Shown here in pieces: positions 20,534 through 32,200 of a DNA stretch of 64,000 bases (its first letter is position 1; each line of letters opens with the position of its first letter). This stretch comes from Auanema rhodensis. Taxonomy: Eukaryota > Nematoda > Chromadorea > Rhabditida > Rhabditidae. The notes beneath the pieces were generated by a model. That model searched no databases and was not told the DNA's origin. It saw only the letters and a program-made list of their open reading frames with translations. The stretch is from the NCBI GenBank assembly GCA_964057225.1, contig OZ059894.1, positions 11,170,131-11,234,130 on the forward strand, given 5' to 3'. Position numbers and translations under genes: made by a program.

Positions 20534-20612
20534 CAATGGAACACATATCGAAGGTTAATTCGATAAGAACGATTACTACACTTTGATCTTAGCCAAAAGG
20601 CCGAGAAGCGAT
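20534..20612 (-). pseudogene. U2 snRNA gene, 5' part (nt 1-79), split by B1
   Basis: U2 5' end with normal upstream flank. Confidence 0.85.
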
Positions 20613-21054
20613 ACAGCATAGCCATGAGTATCAAAGACATCAAGCAAATGTATCGTACTTGTTACGAGTGCACTCTCTCATTTGAATATAAAAGTGTGGT
20701 TTGACAATCTTGACTGTACAGGTCATAAATGGCTCATATAAACTGTGGATTTACTCAACTTTTGGACTTATTTTTTTCTTATTCGAAGCGCTGCACTTTT
20801 TTCTATTCTTTTTATTCAAATACTTGTATATAGTTTTATATGTACGGTTGCAAAGTTTCCGAATATTTTATATATTTTTATACAATAATTAGGAGAAGGT
20901 TAATACAATGAAATCTCCCAACTTTACAGTGTTTGTATTGCTTACAGTATCTAGAACAACCACTCTTGTAATATTAGAGCACATATCAATCAACAACTTT
21001 TTCTAGTTATCAAAGCTTTTTTATTTCTTCAAGATATTTCAAATAAAATATAAA
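20613..21054. other. U2-upstream to 5S spacer, unit 5
   Basis: Standard 442-bp spacer; no gene seen. Confidence 0.7.
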
Positions 21055-21173
21055 AGCTTACGACACCCGGGATTCCCAAGCCGTCTCCGATCCAAGTACT
21101 AACCGGGCCCAACGTTGCTTGACTTGCCAGATCGGACGGGATGGCGTACTTTCAACGTGGTATGGTCGTAAGC
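21055..21173 (-). rRNA. 5S ribosomal RNA (first of pair)
   Basis: Full length, with the TGTTATATTC type 5' flank. Confidence 0.97.
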
Positions 21174-21414
21174 AATGTTATATTCTTCATTATCAGTTAT
21201 ATCACTCTAAATCTTGTTGTTAATAGTTAGGACCACAAAGAAAACAACAGGAACAGTAACAAATGAAATGCCCAAACTTTACAGTGTTCGAGTTATTTAC
21301 AGTATCTAAGACTACCTCTGTCGTGTTATTAGAGCAAACATTCGATTAACAACAACTTTTTTTTAGTTATCAAAGCTTTTTTATTTCTTCAAAAAATTTC
21401 AAATAAAATATAAA

Positions 21415-21533
21415 AGCTTACGACACCCGGGATTCCCAAGCCGTCTCCGATCCAAGTACTAACCGGGCCCAACGTTGCTTGACTTGCCAGATCGGACGGG
21501 ATGGCGTACTTTCAACGTGGTATGGTCGTAAGC
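21415..21533 (-). rRNA. 5S ribosomal RNA (second of pair)
   Basis: Full length, 360 bp from its partner. Confidence 0.97.
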
Positions 21534-21690
21534 AATGTCATATTCTTCATTATCAGTTATATCACTCTAAATCTTGTTGTTAATAGATACGACCACAAAG
21601 AAAACAACAGGAACAGTAACAATAACAAAAAAAATTTTTTTTTCACCTATGTGTCTAAAGGTTAGCCATGTATCCGTTTATATATATATA
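21534..21690. repeat. 5S-to-U2 spacer, unit 6, left of transposon
   Basis: Start of the standard spacer, ending in the 12-bp remainder of the TA tract (21679-21690) where a Tc1-like element inserted. Confidence 0.85.
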
Positions 21691-21979
21691 CACTGTGGTG
21701 CAAAATATAGTAACCTCTTGAAAAAAATCTAAATTTTTTTAATATCAATATTTTTCTGAACAATGTTCACAAATAAATAATAAACACTTCTACATGTGTC
21801 AAACCATAAATAAAGCAAGGTGTCAACGCATGTCATAAAAAAGATATATGAACAAAACCTTTTTTTCAGCGATCATTACTATCATCAAAAAAAACTTTAA
21901 AATAATTTTTTTTGCTTTCAACTTAATTTTTTGAATATTTTTGCTAATTCTTGAAATTTATTCAGGCTTTACCTGAATA

Positions 21980-23014
21980 ATGCCCGGAACCAGAGACTTG
22001 TCAGTTGCTGAGAAAGCTCAAATCCACGCCTTTTCTGTCGCGGGTTGGAGCCATCGAGCAATTGCCGAAAATCTGGGCCGTGCACGAAGCACGGTGACCC
22101 GCTTCTTATCAGAAGGTAGCGTCAATTCAAGACGTTCAAATTGTGGTAGGAAGCCTGTTTTGAATGACAGGGATAAGAGGCGAATTATACGTTTAGCGTC
22201 TAATTCTACTAACAGTTGTAGTACTATTGCAGGCAAACTGCATTTAAACGTATCGAGATGGACGGTACGCAAGGTTCTGTCACAAGCGACAACCATAAAG
22301 AGAGCTAAAATGAGAAAAGCCCCGTTTTTGACCCCTGTTCATAAGAGAAATAGGGTCCTTTTTGCCGAAGAGAATGAGGAGCGAGAGTGGACAAAAGTAA
22401 ACAGAAAATAAAAAACGTAGATTTTAATTTCTTTGTTCTAGGTGATATTTTCTGATGAAAAGAAGTTTAACCTCGATGGTCCTGACGGAGTCCATCATTA
22501 TTGGAGGGACCTTCGTAAGGAGCCGAGGTACTTCTCAAAACGTACCGCTGGAGGAGGTTCAGTTATGGTTTGGGCTGCATTTTCCTCAACGGGAAAGTTG
22601 CAGATCCAATTCACAACGAACACGCTAAACTCCGAGGACTATCAGGCTATCCTACAAGATAGTCTGATTCCTTATATCAACAATTATCCTGGTGAAAATT
22701 TGATTTTTCAACAAGATAATGCCCCCATCCATGCCAGTAGGTCCACAAAAACATGGCTGGATGAACATAATATTAGTGTTTTGAAATGGCCTTCCAATTC
22801 CCCTGATCTAAACCCTATAGAAAATCTATGGGGTATTCTTGTTAAAAAGCTGTACGAAGATGGAAGACAGTATGAAAATACTAGACAACTTCGGACAGCG
22901 ATTTTAAATGCATGGGACCTCTTATCAATTGAAACCTGTTCAAATTTGGCATCAAGCATGCCAAGACGTTTAGCTCAGGTAATTGAAAACAATGGAGGTC
23001 CTACTTCATATTAA
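21980..23014 (+). CDS. Tc1-like transposase, two exons
   Basis: Cut-and-paste transposase. Joining exon 1 (21980-22396) to exon 2 (22442-23014) gives 329 residues, near the 343 of C. elegans Tc1. Exon 1 encodes the N-terminal helix-turn-helix DNA-binding region (about 8-50, with SHRAIAENLGRARSTVTRFL) and a second one up to about 115. Exon 2 encodes the catalytic domain: D144 in VIFSDEKKF, D231 in FQQDNAPIH and E266 in DLNPIENLWG, with 34 residues between the last two, the DD34E signature of Tc1. The intron of 45 nt begins GTAAAC and ends TTCTAG. Without splicing, exon 1 runs to a stop after four more codons. No frameshift or nonsense codon is seen, so it may be active. Confidence 0.92.
22397..22441 (+). 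other. Intron in transposase gene
   Basis: 45 nt, GT...AG, 3' end TTTGTTCTAG. Removing it restores the conserved WTK-VIFSDEKKF junction. This length is typical of nematode introns. Confidence 0.85.
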
Positions 23015-23240
23015 AATTGTGTTTTTTAAATTTTTTGTTTAACTTCATTTTTGCCCAAAAGTTGTAAAAAAAATATTTTCACTTTTTCTCACATCCACAT
23101 TGTTAATTAATATTCCTCTCAATAATAAAATGTTTGTTAATTTAAAAGCTTCTAAACAATACAAAAAGATTTGGAACAAAACATCATTTGAAAAAAAAAA
23201 AAGTTAAAATAAAGAGGTTACAATATTTTGCACCACAGTA

Positions 23241-24455
23241 TATATATATATATATCTATATATATATATATATCAACAGTAAAAAGTCCAATCAAGAGAG
23301 AAATTTTTTCAACACATAGTTGTTTTTTTTTTAAATATCATTGTTTTTCCTCATAACTCGGTTTAAACTCGTTCTAACCCGTTGAAATACGTCTAGAAAG
23401 TCTTTATAACATGCATATGTATGATAGAACTTCATATTTATTGTAATAGAAAATTTTATTTTCAGACGTCTTGGTTAACAATGATATGTTTTACCCCCTT
23501 ATAATTTTTATCATAATGTTCCTTATACGGAACGCTCAATGAAACTTGCTTCCAGAAAAATTTCTTTCTATTTTTTCTTCATATGTACGTAGATACTATA
23601 GAGAACTATGATAGAAAACTTTAACATTCACGAAATCATCATTTCTCATTACGCTACGGAGGTTTAAAAAGCTGTGTTTTACCTTATAATAGACCGGAAA
23701 ACCCTTGTGTTAAAACTGGACCGTTTTTACACATATAAAAATGTCCCGTATTCGGGACCCTAATGTAACTTTTGATTCCCTATATTTTTTTTCATGAAAT
23801 TTACAATCTACTGTAGAAAGAAGAATTATTTTTATAAAAACTGTAAATTTTTGAAAAATGAAAACAAAACGAAAACAAAAACAACTTTTTTTTGAACATT
23901 TTCTCACACAAGGGTCCCCCCTTACCTACTTTTTTTCTCATTACTCGTTTCAACCTCATCCGATCACTCTGCAAACATGTTTAATCGTTCTAACTTGTTG
24001 AAATACGTCAAAAGTCTAAACAACATGCATATGCATAATAGAAACCACCCGAATAGGCCCCCACGCACTAAACGAGATATATACATTACCAGTATAGTAA
24101 TAGAACACATATTGAAGATTAATTCGATAAGAACAATTTATTGACGTAGAGAATGTTTGTTCCGAAAAACTACAATATTAAACTATAAAAGTAACAAAAG
24201 CGTAGAGGCAGCAAAGACATGAATAAACATAAATGTAAATACAGAATTACCAGGTAGTACATAAGTATGACAAAAAATTATAAGAAAGCCATGAAAATAG
24301 AAGGTTTGTGAACAAATGAGAGGTACATCTTTGATCGTATAGTCATTTCTAAACCGTTCGTATGCTGCAGCATCGTCATAAGCGTCACTCAAGTTGAATT
24401 TCCATGTGTACTACACGATTTTCATTCTTATTGTTACATTCTTTCCCTGAGGGAA
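23241..24455. repeat. 5S-to-U2 spacer, unit 6, right of transposon
   Basis: Rest of the TA tract (to 23273, with one TC interruption), then the standard spacer with the fossil U2 target at 24098-24138. A 2-bp deletion near 24009 is private to this unit. Confidence 0.85.
24098..24138 (-). repeat. Fossil U2 target copy
   Basis: Same relic as at 961. Confidence 0.75.
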
Positions 24456-24602
24456 TGGGCCGTTCCCGCCAGCAGTGCAAGAGCGGGTCGACCCGTGAGG
24501 TGGAGCTAGCAAGCCAGCATCTACCTCAAGTCTCAAAAATCGGTTAACCTTATTGTGAACCAATGGAACACATATCGAAGGTTAATTCGATAAGAACGAT
24601 TA
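24456..24602 (-). pseudogene. U2 snRNA gene, 3' part, locus with A4, B2 and A5
   Basis: U2 nt 38-184. Its 5' part is 8.3 kb away at 32937-33032, behind three elements. Confidence 0.85.
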
Positions 24603-27600
24603 ATGGTTTATTGAATAACTAATGTTATGATACAATAACTAACCAATAAGAAAGAGCCCAGAACCGGGGAGACGGTCTTACCAGTACAACTTCAAACAGC
24701 AAGTGATTAAAAAGTACATAATAAGACAGATTACCAACAGGGGCTAAAACAACTCAAGAGTCGGGGGAGTGGGTTAAAAAAGTAATGAATAACAAAAAAA
24801 AAAATGAATACTAAAGCAGAACAATGAAAATTAAATATCAAGTACCGCTATGATCAGACAATTTGAGTGCCTACGGCAATGGTGTTAAAAATAAACAACA
24901 AAATACATGTACCAATGAAGGTCAGAAAGAAAGAAAAAAAGACAAAAATAAGTAATACAAAAAGTAAATACATTACAATCGAATCACAAACAAGTCAATG
25001 GATAATTTCTTCTTCATACTGGCTTACACCAGAAACATGTTCCACGTAGATATTCCTGGCCCACTTGATGGTATCGGCGACGACGAGCTTCTCCATTAGC
25101 CGGTTGTAGTGGCTGCTGATCTTGAGTGATCGAAGGGCTTGTCCGTTGAGCGGGTCCATAGTTCCAAGCATTCCTACGACATACGCTTCTACACTAGTCT
25201 TATAACCAAGACATTGGTATTGGCTGGCTATGTCAGCATATTTCCTCTCCTTTATCATACGCGCGGCTATCATGGCTTGTCGGCGGTTTTCATAGCTCAC
25301 TGTAACATCAACGATACTACAGTGTTTTGCGTCATGATTGACCACTACTATGTCAGGTCGGAGTGTACTATTAATGCCAGGAAGAGGCTGGTTAGTGTAA
25401 ACTTCTCCGTTTTTAGGCTCTGGCAGTGCTTTGATAAGACGGTCCACGATGTTGTTGTGGCGGAGTTGGATTGCTCTCGTGTGAGAGTGGCAGTGTCCAA
25501 GAACATGTGCAGCAGTTTCGTTGGAGTAACTACACCTGCGGCACTGTTTGTTTCCTTCTCCGTGTCTTCTACAGCCATTGAGCTGGAGAGTATTGAGTCG
25601 AGCCTTGTGGATGAATCGCCAATCAGCAAACCGTATGAAATCTCCCTTCGCCATAAAGTGATTGGACGCTTTGTTGAGCATTGTGACATCAAAGACTTTC
25701 CCTTGATCCGGTTTTTGAAGAAGGATCCGAAGGTCTTTCAGCCATAATGCACGTCGCAGGCTTCTGTGGCATAGTGAAGGTGTTAACAGTTGGTTGTTTA
25801 GATTGAGTTCTAAACCACTTTCGAGGCATGTCCAGTTAGCGTTGATGAGTTTCTTGAGTTGACGCATTGCTACTCTTACTCTAGTCCAGATGGAGGAAAC
25901 ATCAGATGTTTCGGTGTCGAAAATGCCATCAACGGAACCGTTGTAATATGCAGCTGTCTCATCGTTACTGGCTTGACGTTTAATCCTTTTTGATGCTACT
26001 TTTTTTGAGTCTTGATGCGCAATATCAGCTACTACAAGATCAGATGACTTCAAAAGTTGGTAGGCATGAGTGACTTCACAGACGTCTGACAGGTGTTGGA
26101 GTCGAGAGAGACCAAGTCCGCCGTAGTTAGTTGGCAGGTAGATTGGTTCAGCACTGGCGTTTGGAGGATAGTGCATCCATCTACGGGCACAACGTTTGAG
26201 TTCTTTGTCAAAGGCGACTAGTTTACTCTTTGGGACGTGGCCATTCGTCATATGAAAATTAAGGCAGGGCATCAGGAAGGTGCGTACTGCGTCAGCTTTC
26301 TGCCATTCAGCAAGTAAGGATTTGTCAATTTTTTCCAAGTGTTGACTCATAATATTCACTGTTGGAACCGCAGACTTATGTAAATGCATTCCAGTAGGGA
26401 TTCCCAAGTGGGAGTAGCTGTCAAATTTGCTAAGAGCGGGTAGAGAGCAGCTCTGAAGCATGTATGAAGCTGTTGATATTTTCCCTTTGTCGATCGTCAA
26501 AGTGGCGCATTTCGCTGGTTTGAAGGTTAAGCCTGTGAAATTAGCCGCATTTGATGCTGCGTCCAACATTTTCTGTAGATCTTCTGATGATGAGGAGACC
26601 AGGGCAAGGTCATCGGCGTACGCTAGCACAGCGATGTTGTGGTTGTGTAGCTTATAGCCTGTAGAAGTTTCCAAGATGGTTTTAATTAGAGGTTCAATGG
26701 CAAGGTTGAACAGGATTGGAGATAGTGGGGATCCTTGTAACACACCTGCGTGAACTGGGATGGTCGAAGTGAGTCCGGATCCTGTCTGGATTCTTGTAGA
26801 GGCATCTGTGTATAGAGCTCGTACTCGGGATATTGAGGCTTCAGCCATTCCTGACCATCTTAGAACGTCTAGCAGAGTTTCGTGTGGCAGCGATCCAAAA
26901 GCGTTTGCGAGATCAAGCCAAGCAATTGCAATTTTCTCACGTTTACGTTTAGCGTCTGCAATGGTACTTTGCAACAAAAAGTTGTGTTCCATGCATCCAG
27001 CTTTGGCCACAAAGCCCTTTTGGGAGGGAGAAAGTCTTTTTTCTGCTCTTGCCCATGTTAGCAGTCGATGCGTAAGACAAGCTGAGTACGTCTTACCAAT
27101 TGTGCACGAAAGTGCTATTGGTCGCCAGTTGTTAATGTCAGCTTTATCACCTTTCTTATGGATGAGGACGGTGGTCGACTCTTTCCAGGAAAAAGGGATG
27201 TGTCCTAGCTTGTGTACGGTGTTAAAAATCGCTGCTAATATGTGACCTCCTTGGTCAAATTTCTTCCAGTGCGAGTATCGAAGTCCATCAGCTCCTGGAG
27301 CCGTATCGCTGCAACGTCGTATGCGTTCCCAGACTTCCAAAGGGGTGAAAACACCTTCTAATGGGTCGGTACTAGCTGGCAAATCCGGTCTGGTGACTGT
27401 GATGGGGAGGGCTGGGCCTTGACTGCTGTGAACAGAAAGGAAGTGTTTTTCAACCTCTGCAGATGGTATGGTGCAGGTTTCACTTTGTTCTCCGAGCAGT
27501 TGTCGAAAGGCTTTCTTCTTGTTGGCCCTCCAAAGCTTCTGGAGCTTCATCGCCTGGGTTTTTTGGTCTTCCTCAGGTTGTGTGTGTGGTCGGCGCCTTT

Positions 27601-28325
27601 GTCGGAAGTTGGGAACTTTGATCATAATGTCAAGAGACTTTCTGATTGTGTCTACCAACTCTTCCAGGACCTGCTCGAGCTCACTTTCGCATACTACCTT
27701 TTTAATTCTATCCACCCAAATATTTTCAGAGTTTCTATTCGGATCAGGGTCGGCAAAAGATGGTTCTGTACTCGGAACCCTGATCTCGTTGAATATTTCA
27801 CTCTCTCGCGGAAGGGGGGAAACTTCGGCCTCTGGGGACAAGTCCAGAATTGGGGCCTCAAACAAGCGTACCGTTGATGGAGATCCTTGTTCCTGTCCAC
27901 TGGATGATGTTTCCTCCATTGTACGCTCCTCCACGGGCGAGGTGGTCGTCCTTGTGCCTGGTGGGCGGGTGTTCCTGATCCTTCGCAATATAGGGCGGGA
28001 ACTGGGCTCTCTCGGAGATAGAGGTGAGATCACCACAGTTTCCTCTATGATGCGGAGGCATCCTTCAGCTTTTTTCTGATGGCTTTTAACGGCCTTCAGA
28101 TTGCTGGTGAGGCCACAGGCACGGCACTCAAATTCTACTCCGACCTCATGTTCTCTCCGAAGATGGCGGACGAGACCATTGTGGTCTGAGTAGGATCGCG
28201 GAATAGGAGCGCAGATTGAACAAGAAAAAGGGCTCTGAAGAGGCACCTTTAACTTGTAAAGCCCTTGCTCCATCTCTAGCAGATCTAAAGACTTACGTAG
28301 TACAGTTGCAATATCGATTTAGCCA
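24603..28325 (-). mobile_element. Retrotransposon A4, full length, minor subfamily
   Basis: 3723 bp with the 59-bp U2 duplication on its left (24544-24602) and the same sequence, to nt 39, on its right (28326-28383), where B2 follows directly. The 3' UTR carries many substitutions and small indels against the A2 type. It is the most diverged full-length copy, sharing diagnostic residues with truncated A1. Confidence 0.92.
24995..28273 (-). CDS. Retrotransposon polyprotein, minor subfamily, intact
   Basis: Intact 1092 codons with all zinc, YADD, CCHC and PD..D residues. It differs from the main subfamily at about fifteen positions, for example S112 for P, E196 for K, L244 for I, KK for IK in DSKKVAS, S for P in CSYSNET, S for F in CHSHTRA, N for D in VVNHDAK, G for V in LNGQAL and S for R in GVSQYEEE. 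The changes avoid the catalytic motifs, which suggests it evolved under selection as a working lineage. Confidence 0.9.
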   Translation of the reverse strand: MEQGLYKLKVPLQSPFSCSICAPIPRSYSDHNGLVRHLRREHEVGVEFECRACGLTSNLKAVKSHQKKAEGCLRIIEETVVISPLSPREPSSRPILRRIRNTRPPGTRTTTSPVEERTMEETSSSGQEQGSPSTVRLFEAPILDLSPEAEVSPLPRESEIFNEIRVPSTEPSFADPDPNRNSENIWVDRIKKVVCESELEQVLEELVDTIRKSLDIMIKVPNFRQRRRPHTQPEEDQKTQAMKLQKLWRANKKKAFRQLLGEQSETCTIPSAEVEKHFLSVHSSQGPALPITVTRPDLPASTDPLEGVFTPLEVWERIRRCSDTAPGADGLRYSHWKKFDQGGHILAAIFNTVHKLGHIPFSWKESTTVLIHKKGDKADINNWRPIALSCTIGKTYSACLTHRLLTWARAEKRLSPSQKGFVAKAGCMEHNFLLQSTIADAKRKREKIAIAWLDLANAFGSLPHETLLDVLRWSGMAEASISRVRALYTDASTRIQTGSGLTSTIPVHAGVLQGSPLSPILFNLAIEPLIKTILETSTGYKLHNHNIAVLAYADDLALVSSSSEDLQKMLDAASNAANFTGLTFKPAKCATLTIDKGKISTASYMLQSCSLPALSKFDSYSHLGIPTGMHLHKSAVPTVNIMSQHLEKIDKSLLAEWQKADAVRTFLMPCLNFHMTNGHVPKSKLVAFDKELKRCARRWMHYPPNASAEPIYLPTNYGGLGLSRLQHLSDVCEVTHAYQLLKSSDLVVADIAHQDSKKVASKRIKRQASNDETAAYYNGSVDGIFDTETSDVSSIWTRVRVAMRQLKKLINANWTCLESGLELNLNNQLLTPSLCHRSLRRALWLKDLRILLQKPDQGKVFDVTMLNKASNHFMAKGDFIRFADWRFIHKARLNTLQLNGCRRHGEGNKQCRRCSYSNETAAHVLGHCHSHTRAIQLRHNNIVDRLIKALPEPKNGEVYTNQPLPGINSTLRPDIVVVNHDAKHCSIVDVTVSYENRRQAMIAARMIKERKYADIASQYQCLGYKTSVEAYVVGMLGTMDPLNGQALRSLKISSHYNRLMEKLVVADTIKWARNIYVEHVSGVSQYEEEIIH

Positions 28326-28383
28326 TTAACCTTATTGTGAACCAATGGAACACATATCGAAGGTTAATTCGATAAGAACGATT
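28326..28383 (-). repeat. U2 target copy between A4 and B2
   Basis: U2 nt 39-96. The last 41 bp (28343-28383) are also the left duplication of B2. Confidence 0.88.
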
Positions 28384-29167
28384 TATTGAAGTAGATAATG
28401 TTTGTCCCGGAGGACTACAATTTTAAAATAATTACTGAAGCCGTTAGGCAGCGAGAAAATAGTAAGGATACTATCCGCACTGAGTGCGTCGTATCATGAA
28501 AAAAAAAAAGAGAATGTAAAGAAGGTAGAGCATAGACTTAGATAATGACATCACTAGTTGTAGATTTGTGGCATATGCAGCTGCGGGTATGAGGATCAGC
28601 ATGAACAGATTAAATTTACATGAACAAAGTGGGAACATTTCGAGGAACTTAGGGAACGGAGTAATGCGATTATTTTCAAAAATAGAATTACCTATCTGTA
28701 GCTACGGATAAAGAGGAATAGCTTTGAATAGATGGAAATTTACATGAAAATATGTGACATTATGAAACAGCACAATAGATAATGAGACTACGGAAAAAAT
28801 AGTATCCTTTTGCGTTCTTGATGGATCTGCGGCTCCCGTCATTGGCTGCGGTTTCGGTGCTCAGCTGGCTAGTCGTCGGCGTTGGACATCGTGGATCGTA
28901 ATGAGGTTTTCCATAGATTCCGGCTCGGCTGGTTCTGTGTGCGTTCTTCTCCGTTGTCGTGGTGGTGTTCTTCTCGGCTTTTTCCTTCTCCAAAATTTAA
29001 CTATACTGAAGGTAGAGCTTTGTTTCACAATTGCTACCAAGAGTGAAGAACATTAGCTACTACCAACAGCATAGGACCGCCTCAAGGCCTGGTAGATCAA
29101 TCAGTGTTGCTTCAATCACCAAGTATTGCGGCCTAGGCCCTTGGATCAATTCACAACACCAGTATAG
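28384..29167 (-). mobile_element. Short U2-inserted retroelement B2 (diverged family B member)
   Basis: 784 bp, flanked by the 41-bp U2 duplication (28343-28383, 29168-29208). It shares with B1 the 3' tail (TATTGAAGTAG on +), the 85-nt leader (29068-29152) and scattered internal blocks such as CAGCCGAGCCGG, but lacks the internal duplication seen in B1. A 77-codon Thr/Lys-rich frame (28760-28993) follows the leader and could be the start of a lost ORF. I do not annotate it as a gene. Confidence 0.75.
29068..29152 (-). other. Conserved structured 5' leader of family B
   Basis: Counterpart of 20423-20507. The paired segments CAAGGGCC/GGCCTTG and AGGCCGC/GCGGTCCT are unchanged, while the presumed loop has most of the substitutions, a pattern fitting conserved RNA structure. 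Confidence 0.35.
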
Positions 29168-29209
29168 CAATGGAACACATATCGAAGGTTAATTCGATAA
29201 GAACGATTA
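29168..29209 (-). repeat. U2 target copy between B2 and A5
   Basis: Only the 41-bp form (plus one base) is present here, although the right flank of A5 has the full 59 bp. This shows that B2 entered the left duplication of an already inserted A5. Confidence 0.88.
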
Positions 29210-32200
29210 ATGGTTTATTGAATAACTAATGTTATGAAACAATAAATAACCAATAAAAAAGAGCCCAGAATCGGGGAGACGGTATTACCAGTACAACTTA
29301 AAACAGCAAGTGATTAAAAAGTACAAAATAAAACACATTACCAACAGAGGCTAAAACGACTCAAGAGTCGGGGGAGTGGGTTAAAAAAAGTAATGAATAA
29401 CAAAAAAAATGAATAATAAAGCAGAACAGTGAAAAGTAAATATCAAGTGCCGCTATGATCAAACAATTTGAGTGCCTACGGCAATGGTGTTAAAAATAAA
29501 CAACAAAATACATGTACCAATGAAGGTCAGAAAGAGAGAAAGAAAAAAGACAAAAATAAGTAATACAAAAAGTAAAAAATATATTACAATCAAATCACAA
29601 ACAAGTCAATGGATAATTTCTTCTTCATACTGCCTTACACCAGAAACATGTTCCACGTAGATATTCCTGGCCCACTTGATGGTATCGGCGACGACGAGCT
29701 TCTCCATTAGCCGGTTGTAGTGGCTGCTGATCTTGAGTGATCGGAGGGCTTGTACGTTGAGCGGGTCCATAGTTCCAAGCATTCCTACGACATACGCTTC
29801 TACACTAGTCTTATAACCAAGACATTGGTATTGGCTGGCTATGTCAGCATATTTCCTCTCCTTTATCATACGCGCGGCTATCATGGCTTGTCGGCGGTTT
29901 TCATAGCTCACTGTAACATCAACGATACTACAGTGTTTTGCGTCATGATCGACCACTACTATGTCAGGTCGGAGTGTACTATTAATGCCAGGAAGAGGCT
30001 GGTTAGTGTAAACTTCTCCGTTTTTAGGCTCTGGCAGGGCTTTGATAAGACGGTCCACGATGTTGTTGTGGCGGAGTTGGATTGCTCTCGTGTGAAAGTG
30101 GCAGTGTCCAAGAACATGTGCAGCAGTTTCGTTGGGGTAACTACACCTGCGGCACTGTTTGTTTCCTTCTCCGTGTCTTCTACAGCCATTGAGCTGGAGA
30201 GTATTAAGTCGAGCCTTGTGGATGAATCGCCAATCAGCAAACCGTATGAAATCTCCCTTCGCCATAAAGTGATTGGACGCTTTGTTGAGCATTGTGACAT
30301 CAAAGACTTTCCCTTGATCCGGTTTTTGAAGAAGGATCCGAAGGTCTTTCAGCCATAATGCACGTCGCAGGCTTCTGTGGCATAGTGAAGGTGTTAACAG
30401 TTGGTTGTTTAGATTGAGTTCTAAACCACTTTCGAGGCATGTCCAGTTAGCGTTGATGAGTTTCTTGAGTTGACGCATCGCTACTCTTACTCTAGTCCAG
30501 ATGGAGGAAACATCAGATGTTTCGGTGTCGAAAATGCCATCAACGGAACCGTTGTAATATGCAGCTGTCTCATCGTTACTGGCTTGACGTTTAATCCTTT
30601 TTGATGCTACTTTTATTGAGTCTTGATGCGCAATATCAGCTACTACAAGATCAGATGACTTCAAAAGTTGGTAGGCATGAGTGACTTCACAGACGTCTGA
30701 CAGGTGTTGGAGTCGAGAGAGACCAAGTCCGCCGTAGTTGGTTGGCAGGTAGATTGGTTCAGCACTGGCGTTTGGAGGATAGTGCATCCATCTACGGGCA
30801 CAGCGTTTGAGTTCTTTGTCAAAGGCGACTAGTTTACTCTTTGGGACGTGGCCATTCGTCATATGAAAATTAAGGCAGGGCATCAGGAAGGTGCGTACTG
30901 CGTCAGCTTTCTGCCATTCAGCCAGTAAGGATTTGTCAATTTTTTCCAAGTGTTGACTCATGATATTCACTGTTGGAACCGCAGACTTATGTAAATGCAT
31001 TCCAGTAGGGATTCCCAGGTGGGAGTAGCTGTCAAATTTGCTGAGAGCGGGTAGAAAGCAGCTCTGAAGCATGTATGAGGCTGTTGATATTTTCCCTTTG
31101 TCGATCGTCAAAGTGGCGCATTTCGCTGGTTTGAAGGTCAAGCCTGTGAAATTAGCCGCATTTGATGCTGCGTCCAACATTTTCTGTAGATCTTCTGATG
31201 ATGAGGAGACCAGGGCAAGGTCATCGGCGTACGCTAGCACAGCGATGTTGTGATTGTGTAGCTTATAGCCTGTAGAGGTTTCCAAGATGGTTTTAATTAG
31301 AGGTTCAATGGCAAGGTTGAACAGGATCGGAGATAGTGGGGATCCTTGTAACACACCTGCGTGAACTGGAATGGTCGAAGTGAGTCCGGAGCCTGTCTGG
31401 ATTCTTGTAGAGGCATCTGTGTATAGAGCTCGTACTCGGGATATTGAGGCTTCAGCCATTCCTGACCATCTTAGAACGTCTAGCAGAGTTTCGTGTGGCA
31501 GCGATCCAAAAGCGTTTGCGAGATCAAGCCAAGCAATTGCAATTTTCTCACGTTTACGTTTAGCGTCTGCAATGGTACTTTGCAACAAAAAGTTGTGTTC
31601 CATGCATCCAGCTTTGGCCACAAAGCCCTTTTGGGAGGGAGAAAGTCTTTTTTCTGCTCTTGCCCATGTTAGCAGTCGATGCGTAAGACAAGCTGAGTAC
31701 GTCTTACCAATTGTGCACGAAAGTGCTATTGGTCGCCAGTTGTTAATGTCAGCTTTATCACCTTTCTTATGGATGAGGACGGTGGTCGACTCTTTCCAGG
31801 AAAAAGGGATGTGTCCTAGCTTGTGTACGGTGTTAAATATCGCTGCTAATATGTGACCTCCTTGGTCAAATTTCTTCCAGTGCGAGTATCGAAGTCCATC
31901 AGCTCCTGGAGCCGTATCGCTGCAACGTCGTATGCGTTCCCAGACTTCCAAAGGGGTGAAAACACCTTCTAATGGGTCGGTACTAGTTGGCAAATCCGGT
32001 CTGGTGACTGTGATGGGGAGGGCTGGGCCTTGACTGCTGTGAACAGAAAGGAAGTGTTTTTCAACATCTGCAGATGGTATGGTGCAGGTTTCACTTTGTT
32101 CTCCGAGCAGTTGTCGAAAGGCTTTCTTCTTGTTGGCCCTCCAAAGCTTCTGGATCTTCATCGCCTGGGTTTTTTGGTCTTCCTCAGGTTGTGTGTGTGG

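Larger units (their letters stand above)
21691..23240 (+). mobile_element. Tc1-like DNA transposon in the spacer microsatellite
   Basis: A 1550-bp element inside the (TA)n tract, with terminal inverted repeats of about 29 bp (21691-21719 and 23212-23240; mismatches at positions 1 and 19) that begin ACTGTGGTGCAAAATAT from the second base. TA flanks both ends, as expected for Tc1/mariner integration, although the flanking TA repeats make the duplication itself uninformative. It contains one transposase gene with all catalytic residues. It occurs once in the window, whereas the spacer occurs a dozen times, so the insertion is recent relative to array turnover. Confidence 0.93.
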
